A DNA stretch of 9,747 nucleotides from assembly GCA_020725315.1 (NCBI GenBank), contig DYFG01000055.1:1-9747 (forward strand), given 5' to 3'. This stretch comes from Nitrosotalea sp. Lineage in GTDB: Archaea > Halobacteriota > Syntropharchaeia > Alkanophagales > Methanospirareceae. Shown here piece after piece: positions 1-5,761 of this stretch; position 1 is the stretch's first letter; each line of letters begins with the position of its first letter. The notes under the pieces were generated by a model. The model saw only the letters and a list, made by a program, of their open reading frames with translations, was not told the DNA's origin and ran no database searches. The position numbers and the translations under genes were made by a program.

Positions 1-2
1 GC

Positions 3-80
3 GTCACCACACCACTAGAGAGATCTCGAGTTAAGCCAAATTATAGACCTGATGAGGTGGAAGTCATGTGGAGAGATTAA
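3..80 (+). CDS. Possible C-terminal tail of an unidentified gene, truncated by window edge
   Basis: One plus-strand frame is open from the window edge to a TAA at 78-80 and encodes about 25 residues ending RPDEVEVMWRD. The other two plus frames stop at 16-18 and 32-34. The peptide is charged and looks protein-like, but it is too short to assign to a family. An open frame of this length also arises easily by chance, so this is only a candidate gene end. Confidence 0.22.
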   Translation, partial: VTTPLERSRVKPNYRPDEVEVMWRD

Positions 81-128
81 TTAATGGTCACGCATCAATA
101 AAAAATGGGTAATAAATTTTGATTTGGA

Positions 129-925
129 GTGAAGGTATTGGCGGTTTTAACCGGCTTAGTGCTAATCGCAAGCAGCGTGGCGATGTATGGGTACAGTGTG
201 ACAGATGTGGAAAAAGGGGTAGACGAAGATGGAGGAAATTGCGTTATCACGCTTGTGGCAACCTTCTTTCATCTCGACTGCGAGAGCAGCAGGTGGCGGT
301 GGAGGAGACGGCGCTGGTGGAGGCGGAGGCGCTTTCCGAGACGGCGAAGCGGGTATAAGCGCATACATAAACACAAGCCAAACAATAGACCTTAAAAAGC
401 TAAAGACTATTTTCACGGAGGTAGAAGAAGTCGGTGACAATTACATCATTGGGAAAACCCCAATCTCAGACTGGGGCGGGGACATAAACGTAATGGTGTA
501 TGCAGACACAAGCGGCTGGATCGTTGCTTACTTCAAGAATGATGAGCCTGCATCAAAGATAATGCAGTGGGGAACTGCAGATGTGAACAATCCTGTAATT
601 TACGGTAAATAAAATGTACACTTATCCCTGCTCTGGGACAGGAGGACATAGCGAATTCGTAAGAATTTACAACGAATCAGGAACGTTAGCAGAAGGTCAT
701 TGGAACGGATACGTTGACGACTGGCACAACATCTCCTTCAATAAAACCTTCACACTATTCTCAGGAAAAACATACAACTATACCATCCACACAGGCTCTT
801 ATCCACAGATTCACCATACCAATAATCTCTCAACACCCGCTGGATTCATAACCTGCACAGAGTTCATAGACGCCAACGGAAAGAAATACAATGAGTGGAT
901 CCCTGCAATAAGACTATGGTCATGA
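129..925 (+). pseudogene. Broken secreted modular surface protein (signal peptide, Gly-rich linker, two surface modules in three frames)
   Basis: The pieces read as one exported protein split over three frames. A GTG at 129 opens a signal-peptide-like start (MKVLAVLTGLVLIASSVAM). From about 240-290 the coding signal moves to the next frame. There it carries a glycine-rich linker (about 286-345) and a module with DNYIIGKTPISDWGGDINV and GWIVAYFKNDEPASKI, ending at TAA 610-612. At 614 the signal moves one frame further into a module with YPCSGTGGHSEFVRIYNESG, WHNISF, TYNYTIHTGSYPQIHH and WIPAIRLW, ending at TGA 923-925. I recognise both modules as recurring parts of surface proteins in ANME and related archaea; I can give no accession or function. 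Both shifts are +1, and removing two bases would give about 264 residues. The start is weak: the only SD-like sequence (GGAGTGA, 126-132) overlaps the GTG. Causes could be real decay, fusion of two gene remnants by deletion, or sequence errors. Two or three separate small genes are less likely, because the later pieces lack signal peptides. Confidence 0.6.
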
Positions 926-926
926 A

Positions 927-934
927 TTTATATG
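927..934 (+). promoter_or_regulatory. Archaeal TATA box for the PaREP1-like gene
   Basis: TTTATATG lies just after the upstream stop codon and about 36 bases before the ATG at 970. With the usual 25-base spacing, transcription would start near 955-958 and give a very short leader holding the SD at 958-962. The position fits but has not been tested. Confidence 0.5.
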
Positions 935-957
935 CTATGACAACAATTTATCATACA

Positions 958-962
958 GAGGT
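958..962 (+). promoter_or_regulatory. Shine-Dalgarno site fixing the PaREP1-like start
   Basis: GAGGT sits seven bases before the ATG at 970. The same frame is open back to 895, but the earlier start candidates lack an SD and would overlap the preceding gene and the TATA box. This site is why 970 is chosen as the start. Confidence 0.6.
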
Positions 963-969
963 CGTAATT

Positions 970-1455
970 ATGGAAACTGTTTCTATCACCTTGCCACAAA
1001 AGCTTGGGATGAAACTAAGGGAAAAGGCAGAGGAGACAGGATACTTACCTGAGGAGTTGGGGGTTGAGTTTCTACGTAAGAGTTTAAACGAAGAGTTAGA
1101 TCCAGAGGAGCTGGTAGAACATTACCAATCTTTAAGCGATAAGTACTTTAGAGAGGGGAGAGAATTTTTAAACAAAGGCGACCTCCTTCAAGCTTCTGAA
1201 AAGCTGTGGGGTGCTGCTGCATTGGCGGTGAAGTCAGTAGCAGCGAAAGAAGGAAAGAAGTTAGAAAAACATGGAGGTCTTTGGGGATTTGTAGAAAATC
1301 TATCCAGCGATAGAAAGGATGATGATCTGGTGGAGTTATTTCATATCGCAAATAGCCTCCACCGCAACTTTTACGAGAACCAGATGGGTAAGAGGAGTAT
1401 AGAAGTGGCGGTGAGAGGCATCGAGAAGTTTATGGCAAAGTTAAGGGAGGAATGA
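970..1455 (+). CDS. PaREP1-family HEPN-like protein with an RHH-like N-terminus
   Basis: A 161-residue, charged, probably all-helical cytoplasmic protein. Residues about 55-157 match the PaREP1 family (named for a Pyrobaculum aerophilum repeat gene, abundant in archaea): KYFREGREFLNKGDLLQASE, then EKLWGAAALAVKSVA at 77-91, then HIANSLHRNFYEN. The family is grouped with HEPN-fold proteins, which often act as the toxin or nucleotidyltransferase partner in two-gene modules. The first 45 residues (VSITLPQKLGMKLREKAEE, then a second helix ending EFLRKSL) look like a ribbon-helix-helix or antitoxin-type segment. I see no clear HEPN RNase motif (R-x4-6-H), so RNase activity should not be assumed. 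No nucleotidyltransferase gene is next to it. It has its own TATA box and SD, and stands alone between a broken surface gene and the argB operon. Family call is fairly sure; molecular role is unknown. Confidence 0.75.
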   Translation: METVSITLPQKLGMKLREKAEETGYLPEELGVEFLRKSLNEELDPEELVEHYQSLSDKYFREGREFLNKGDLLQASEKLWGAAALAVKSVAAKEGKKLEKHGGLWGFVENLSSDRKDDDLVELFHIANSLHRNFYENQMGKRSIEVAVRGIEKFMAKLREE

Positions 1456-1504
1456 TTTCTCGCCCGTGGAAATGCCGTTGCGAATAGAATATAGGAGATA
1501 CTCA

Positions 1505-1520
1505 TCACCATAGGTGGTGA
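1505..1520. repeat. 6-bp inverted repeat upstream of argB, possible operator or hairpin
   Basis: TCACCA (1505-1510) and TGGTGA (1515-1520) form a perfect inverted repeat around TAGG. It lies directly upstream of the TATA-like box at 1524, where a repressor would block TFB/TBP. It could instead form a small hairpin after the PaREP1-like gene, although no T-tract follows. Six base pairs could arise by chance. Confidence 0.35.
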
Positions 1521-1523
1521 AAC

Positions 1524-1530
1524 CTTTAAA
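1524..1530 (+). promoter_or_regulatory. TATA-like box for the argB-mptG-DUF1464 operon
   Basis: CTTTAAA lies 36 bases before the argB ATG, which predicts a transcription start near 1550-1556 and a leader of about 12-16 bases. This is the best A/T-rich candidate in the 111-base gap. There is no strong SD before argB, only GTGA at 1562-1565, which fits a short-leader message. Confidence 0.4.
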
Positions 1531-1566
1531 GAACCAGATCGCTTCTTCTAAAAATAGCGATGTGAA

Positions 1567-2436
1567 ATGAGAAGAGAAGAGATCCTGATAGAGGCGTTAC
1601 CGTACATTCGTGAATTCTACGGCTCGAAAGTAGTGATAAAGGTAGGTGGGCATGCGTTGGTGGACGAGAGCATCATGGATAAGATCACGCAGGATATCGT
1701 GCTGCTCAGATATGTCGGAATATGTCCCGTGGTAGTTCACGGAGGTGGTCCTGAGATAACGAGGCTAATGGAGCGGTTGGGTAAGAGACCTGAATTTATC
1801 GGTGGTCTCCGCATAACTGACGACGAAACAATGGAAATCGCTCGGATGGTGCTTGTAGGGAGCGTAAATGAGCGCATCGTATCGCTTATCGGGAAACATG
1901 GCGGTAAGGGACTTGGCTTATCAGGAAATGATGGCACCTTAATAGTAGCGAAGAAGAAGCAGAAGCGAACGGTTGGCATTGAAGGTGCGGAAAGGGAAGT
2001 TGATCTCGGCTGGGTCGGCGAAATAGAAGCTATAAACGCTGAAATAATAAACATAACGACTGAGAAGGGTTATATCCCTGTTATATCGCCGATAGCAGTA
2101 GATAATGCAGGAAACAGCCTTAATGTCAATGCCGACTCGGTAGCTGGTGAGATAGCGTACGCGATAAAGGCAAAGAAGCTGATATTGCTCACTGATGTCC
2201 CAGGGGTGCTGAGAAATCCCGCTGACCCTACTACCTTAATATCCCAAGCAACACCTGCGGAGATCAAAGAGCTCATCGCGAAGAAGGTTATTGGTGGAGG
2301 AATGATACCAAAAGTAGAGGCGAGCTTAAAAGCTGCTTCAGCCGGTATCACCGCCCATATAATAGATGGACGAGAACCTCATTCCATCTTGCTTGAGTTG
2401 TTCACCGATAGAGGAATAGGGACGATGATTGGTTAA
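1567..2436 (+). CDS. argB: Acetylglutamate kinase
   Basis: Phosphorylates N-acetyl-L-glutamate with ATP, the second step of the acetylated arginine/ornithine pathway; cytoplasmic. The 289 residues match the usual family length, and the amino-acid-kinase motifs are in order. The phosphate-binding KVGGHA is at 25-30, HGGGPEI at 58-64, and the acetylglutamate-binding FIGGLRITD at 77-85 with Arg82. GLGLSGNDG follows at 115-123, then NVNADSVAGE at 186-195, the nucleotide-site LLTDVPGV at 207-214, and GGGMIPKVEA at 243-252 with the catalytic-site Lys249. The N-terminal helix is short, without the long extension linked to arginine-inhibited hexameric enzymes, but that is not enough to predict regulation. 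It is the first gene of a tight three-gene operon: mptG begins 18 bases after its stop. Mixing arginine and methanopterin genes in one transcript suggests a housekeeping operon. Confidence 0.96.
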   Translation: MRREEILIEALPYIREFYGSKVVIKVGGHALVDESIMDKITQDIVLLRYVGICPVVVHGGGPEITRLMERLGKRPEFIGGLRITDDETMEIARMVLVGSVNERIVSLIGKHGGKGLGLSGNDGTLIVAKKKQKRTVGIEGAEREVDLGWVGEIEAINAEIINITTEKGYIPVISPIAVDNAGNSLNVNADSVAGEIAYAIKAKKLILLTDVPGVLRNPADPTTLISQATPAEIKELIAKKVIGGGMIPKVEASLKAASAGITAHIIDGREPHSILLELFTDRGIGTMIG

Positions 2437-2454
2437 GGGGGTAATAGGTAAGAA

Positions 2455-3438
2455 ATGGCTTCTGGTGGTGGACTTGGGGCAGTCGTTGTTGCACCTGCGC
2501 ACCTGCACGCAGGAAACATGGACTTAACCGGAGACCTTGAAAGACTCTACGGCACAGCAGGCTTCACCATAGACTATCCACGAACAGTCATAGAAGCTTA
2601 CAGGTCAGACAGGGTCACGGTCACAGGAGAGGAGAAAGAAAACGCAGAAAGATATGTTAGCGTATTCATGGAAAGATTCAATGTCGAGGGCGGAATCGCG
2701 ATTAACGTTAAGGAAACCATCCCAAAGCACCTTGGAATGGGCTCACAGACCGCACTTGCACTATCCACAGGCACTGCAATATCAGAACTCTACAACCTCT
2801 CTATCGATATAGATGAGATGGCTCTCGCTCTCGGAAGATCAGAGATCGTTGCCCTCGGGTTATACTCCTTCAAAACCGGAGGTTTCATCGTCGATGGCGG
2901 ATACAGGATCAAGGAGAAAGGCAGGGCAGTTCCGCCACTCCTGTTCAGACATTCGATACCAGAGGACTGGCTCTTTGTCATCTGCATACCACACGAGCCG
3001 ATACCGGCGATACTGAAGATAAAAGAAAAGGAGGAAGAGATACTCAATAACCTGAAGCCGATGCCGGAGCTGATGTCAGATCGGCTCTCAAGGATAATGC
3101 TCATGCAAGTCATGCCTTCCATCATAGAACACGACATAAAGACGTTCGGTAAATACATAACTGCATTCAACAGCAGGCTTGGTAATTTCTGGGCTGAGTT
3201 CCAAGGGAACACGTATTGTCATCCAATCGTTGAGATGGGGATAAAATTGCTCTTAAATAACGGCGCATACGGTGCATGCCAATCCTGCTGGGGTCCGACA
3301 TTCTATGGTATAATGAACAACGGAGAGATCGCACGAAAGCTTGTTGAGAAACTTGAGCAATTCTTTGAGAAACAGGGCGGGGGGGACGTATTTTACACTA
3401 CCGGAAACAATCAAGGAGCTTCAATAAAAAAATGGTAA
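2455..3438 (+). CDS. mptG: Beta-ribofuranosylaminobenzene 5'-phosphate synthase (beta-RFAP synthase)
   Basis: Condenses p-hydroxybenzoate or a related benzoate with PRPP, with loss of CO2 and PPi, to give beta-RFA-P. This is the first committed step in making tetrahydromethanopterin, the C1 carrier of methanogens and ANME archaea. The 327 residues match the usual family length. The GHMP-kinase-superfamily fold shows as an N-terminal PAHLHAGNMDLTGDLERLYG (14-33), the glycine-rich loop PKHLGMGSQTALALSTG (90-106), and the C-terminal QSCWGPTFYGI (276-286). The start at 2455 is preceded by AGGT (2446-2449). The last seven bases overlap the next gene, so the two are probably translationally coupled. 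The G7 run at 3379-3385 does not break the frame, showing that at least this long homopolymer is read intact here. The gene implies an H4MPT-using archaeon (or, much less likely here, an H4MPT-using bacterium). Confidence 0.93.
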   Translation: MASGGGLGAVVVAPAHLHAGNMDLTGDLERLYGTAGFTIDYPRTVIEAYRSDRVTVTGEEKENAERYVSVFMERFNVEGGIAINVKETIPKHLGMGSQTALALSTGTAISELYNLSIDIDEMALALGRSEIVALGLYSFKTGGFIVDGGYRIKEKGRAVPPLLFRHSIPEDWLFVICIPHEPIPAILKIKEKEEEILNNLKPMPELMSDRLSRIMLMQVMPSIIEHDIKTFGKYITAFNSRLGNFWAEFQGNTYCHPIVEMGIKLLLNNGAYGACQSCWGPTFYGIMNNGEIARKLVEKLEQFFEKQGGGDVFYTTGNNQGASIKKW

Positions 3439-4586
3439 CTGCAGTCGGCGTGGATCCGGGAACCAGGAGTATGGATATCTTTGGTTTTGATGATGAAACT
3501 GGTGAGGTAATTATAGACCTTGCAATACCACGTGTTGAGGTAACAAAGGATCCTCAAATCGTGTTGGATGCCATACGTGAAATAGACAGAGATATAGATG
3601 CAATAATCGGTCCAAGCGGTTATGGACTTCCAATGGTAAAAGCTTCTGAAGCCACGGACGCAAAGATCAACGCTGCTACCTTCATAACGAAAGCAGACGC
3701 TGAGAAGAGGCTTAACATCGTCGGTCTACGAGAGCTAATGTTCCTCATGAAGAAGTCAAGCCTCAATATCTGGTTTTCTCCTGGTGTTATTCACCTGCCT
3801 ACTGTCCCTGAACATCGAAAGGTCAACAGAATAGATATGGGAACCGCAGACAAGGTCTTCACCGCAGTTTCAGGGATAAAGGATCAAGCAGAAAGATACG
3901 ATATCGATTACTCAAGAACCTCATTCATCATACTTGAGATCGGCTTTGGCTACACTGCTGCGTTGGGAGTGGTGAAGGGTAAAATAGTGGACGGCGTCGG
4001 CGGAACTACGGGCGGATTAGGATATATGGGCATGGGCGGAATGGATGGCGAGCTCGCATACGCACTGGCTAACACTATCCATGATTTTTCAAAGTTGATG
4101 TTCTTCACAGGAGGTGCGGTCTCTGTTTCTCTGATAGACCCTCATAAAGTTTCGATTGAGGAATTCATCGGCCTTGCACGGGGTTCTGAGCAAAACCCCA
4201 CAGTGAAGCTTGCCTATTCAGCCATGCTGGAATCGATAATCAAGGACGCATATCTCCTGCTTTCATCCGTACGGAAGCCAAAAGAGCTATTACTGAGCGG
4301 ACGGTTCACGAGGATAGACGCCTTTGTCCAGGACGTAACATCCATATTACAGGATCATCTCGGAGAGCTCGGAATCAACGCAGAGATAAGAACCCTGAAA
4401 AGAACCGGAGGTACTGTAAAGGAAGCTGCGGAGGGTGCGGCAATCATTGCAAACGGGATAGCGGGTGGGAGATACGAGCGTTTGATAGAGAACATGGAAC
4501 TGAGGAAGAGCTCCGGAGGGGTGTTCAGCCACATATACCTCGATACGGCGGTAAAGGAAAGAATAGAGGAGACCTTTGCCCGGTAA
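3432..4586 (+). CDS. DUF1464-family ASKHA-fold predicted kinase
   Basis: A 384-residue cytoplasmic protein of the archaeal DUF1464 family, which has been annotated only as a predicted butyrate kinase. The sequence shows ASKHA (acetate kinase/actin-like) nucleotide-binding elements. VGVDPGTRSMD at 5-15 is the first phosphate loop. LEIGFGYTAA at 168-177 with GGTTGGLGYMGMGG at 190-203 resembles the second phosphate region. ELLLSGRF at 285-292 resembles the adenosine-side strand and turn. It overlaps mptG by seven bases (the ATG lies inside the end of mptG) and is the last gene of the operon, with a terminator hairpin at its stop codon. The family role is not established, and 'butyrate kinase' is a weak label. 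Coupling to mptG makes a phosphorylation step linked to methanopterin or aromatic precursor metabolism worth considering, but that is inference from position only. Confidence 0.85.
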   Translation: MVTAVGVDPGTRSMDIFGFDDETGEVIIDLAIPRVEVTKDPQIVLDAIREIDRDIDAIIGPSGYGLPMVKASEATDAKINAATFITKADAEKRLNIVGLRELMFLMKKSSLNIWFSPGVIHLPTVPEHRKVNRIDMGTADKVFTAVSGIKDQAERYDIDYSRTSFIILEIGFGYTAALGVVKGKIVDGVGGTTGGLGYMGMGGMDGELAYALANTIHDFSKLMFFTGGAVSVSLIDPHKVSIEEFIGLARGSEQNPTVKLAYSAMLESIIKDAYLLLSSVRKPKELLLSGRFTRIDAFVQDVTSILQDHLGELGINAEIRTLKRTGGTVKEAAEGAAIIANGIAGGRYERLIENMELRKSSGGVFSHIYLDTAVKERIEETFAR

Positions 4587-4599
4587 AGGCTTATTTTTA
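4573..4599 (+). terminator. Hairpin plus T-tract terminator of the argB-mptG-DUF1464 operon
   Basis: CCTTT (4573-4577) pairs with AAAGG (4585-4589) around a seven-base loop, followed by CTTATTTTTA (4590-4599). The stem spans the DUF1464 stop codon. Both the stem and the U-rich tail fit archaeal termination, and the next gene has its own promoter. Confidence 0.6.
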
Positions 4600-4631
4600 G
4601 ACTTCTCATCATATCTGAAACGGGAATAGCC

Positions 4632-4651
4632 CCAAATTGTTACCTATTTGG
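4632..4651. repeat. Inverted repeat CCAAAT-N8-ATTTGG upstream of the surface-protein operon
   Basis: CCAAAT (4632-4637) and ATTTGG (4646-4651) are a perfect 6-bp inverted repeat with spacer TGTTACCT. The half-site centres are 14 bases apart. It lies 28 bases before the TATA box at 4679, a plausible place for an activator or repressor dimer. A weak hairpin terminator is the alternative. Confidence 0.35.
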
Positions 4652-4678
4652 ATTATAATTATTATCAAAAATGAAAGA

Positions 4679-4686
4679 TTTATAAG
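4679..4686 (+). promoter_or_regulatory. Archaeal promoter (BRE/TATA) of the surface-protein operon
   Basis: TTTATAAG preceded by the purine-rich, BRE-like GAAAGA (4673-4678) is a close match to an archaeal promoter. Transcription would start near 4706-4711, just before the SD of the first gene. Tight spacing downstream suggests this one promoter serves all four genes to 9243. Confidence 0.65.
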
Positions 4687-4710
4687 AACGGCTATCACAT
4701 TTAAAAGACA

Positions 4711-4716
4711 AGGTGA
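4711..4716 (+). promoter_or_regulatory. Shine-Dalgarno site for the propeller gene
   Basis: AGGTGA, matching GGAGGTGA, lies six bases before the ATG at 4723. It fixes that start, which is followed by a signal-anchor-like N-terminus. Confidence 0.65.
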
Positions 4717-4722
4717 AAAAGA

Positions 4723-5752
4723 ATGGTAAAATCGTATTTTGTTGTTATTAGTGGTACAACCCTCAGTGCATTGCTATTCGCGAGTGTGATTTTTATAATG
4801 GTGGCTTCAGCAAGTTACCCGATGTTTCATTACGATGTACAAAGAACTGGAAACGTGAGTGGCGATGCACCGATGACTGATCAAAGATCCTGGAGCACAT
4901 ACATAGGTGGACTAGTAGGCTCTTCTCCAATTATATCTGATGGAAGAGTTTTCATTTGAAAACAGGATATTTGTAACCACATTTTCAAACAATGCCTCGA
5001 ACAATGGAACACTGCATGTATTTGACTTTGATGGGAGCGAGTTATGGAACCTATCAACAGGGGATACATTCTATTATACTTCTCCTGCGGTTGCAGATGG
5101 AAAGGTGTATATTGGCTCTAGTACCAGCATATTACACTGTTATAATGCTAATGATGGATCTGAAGTCTGGAATACCACGGTAAACGGTCCCATATATTCA
5201 TCGCCGGTAGTTGCAAATGATACGGTATATTTTGGAACGAATACACAAAATGGAACAATATATGCGCTGAATGCAACGGACGGGACTTTGAGATGGTCTT
5301 ATAGTCTAAATCCACCAACCGGAAGCTACTACAACATCATGTCCTCACCAGCAGTTTCAGATGGAATCTTATTCATTGGTGCCGATGACGGATACATACA
5401 TGCGTTTTCACATTCCGTGGCAAATATCACATTCTTTACGATAGAGAGTGTATCTTCAAAAAAGGGTCACAGCTTTACGGCGAGGCTGAATATCACCACA
5501 AGTTCAGATGCAGTCAATGGATGGTATGTAGTCGTGGTGAGCGGGGTTAATTTGGATGGAAGCTCTCTTGCTGGCATAGGGACTGTATATCTAAATGTAA
5601 ATGAGACTGTAACTCACATGCCAGTGCTTGTGCATGTCCCATCTACTGCAAGTGAAGGGATATATAAACTCTATGCTGCGGTGTATAGACTGATTAACTA
5701 TCCTGAGGTACTAATGGACCGAGAAGGTCCTATGGATGTGACCGTAAGCTAG
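4723..5752 (+). pseudogene. Exported PQQ-like beta-propeller protein with C-terminal Ig-like domain, one-base frameshift
   Basis: The N-terminus (FVVISGTTLSALLFASVIFI, residues 6-25) is a signal or membrane-anchor segment. It is followed by YPMFHYDVQRTGN, the usual entry of archaeal PQQ-like propellers (no enzyme activity implied). At least four blade signatures follow: SSPIISDGRVFI, TSPAVADGKVYIG...GSEVW, SSPVVANDTVYFG...GTLRW and SSPAVSDGILFIGADDGYIHAF. From about 5435 to the stop is a beta-rich, Ig-like tail. The frame breaks at TGA 4957-4959 inside the first blade. Deleting one T from the TTT at 4955-4957 joins the halves as VFI-E-NRIF and gives 342 residues with no other stop. Four blades is few for a closed ring of six to eight, so it may be divergent or a partial ring. 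It is first in the operon, and the next ATG is nine bases after its stop. Cause of the break: mutation, sequencing error, or +1 recoding at ATT TGA. Function unknown; a surface ligand or partner-binding role is inferred. Confidence 0.75.
4959..4974 (+). repeat. 16-base exact direct repeat, copy 1 (copy 2 at 9355-9370)
   Basis: AAAACAGGATATTTGT occurs identically here, two bases past the frame break of the propeller gene, and at 9355-9370 inside the hairpin downstream of the operon. The flanks differ. The pair brackets most of the operon. An exact 16-mer is not expected often in 10 kb, but it is A/T-rich and may be coincidence. Confidence 0.5.
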
Positions 5753-5757
5753 GAGGT
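5751..5757 (+). promoter_or_regulatory. Strong Shine-Dalgarno site for the DUF4430 gene
   Basis: AGGAGGT overlaps the stop codon of the propeller gene (TAG 5750-5752) and lies four bases before the ATG at 5762. The overlap suggests translational coupling, and this is the strongest SD in the window. Confidence 0.7.
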
Positions 5758-5761
5758 AAGC

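Noticed and set aside
119..395. Arg/Trp-rich plus-strand readings through 290-395
   Set aside because: These are off-frame readings of the GGN-rich linker; the coding signal moves to the frame that gives poly-Gly and the following module.
162..440. Minus-strand frame with a proline-rich tract (PPPPPAPSPPPPP)
   Set aside because: It is the antisense of the glycine-rich linker of the surface-protein gene; no SD and no domain.
2790..3212. Long minus-strand frame across mptG
   Set aside because: It is a shadow of a well-supported gene in the opposite frame, with no domain or SD.
4587..4722. Cobalamin riboswitch upstream of the surface operon
   Set aside because: The gap is only about 136 bases and holds a terminator tail, a dyad and a promoter; no B12-box-like GCCACTG core is seen, and the predicted leader is about 15 bases.
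4723..5752. PQQ-dependent dehydrogenase
   Set aside because: Only propeller blade signatures are visible; no dehydrogenase catalytic or cytochrome motifs, and the protein is far shorter than such enzymes.
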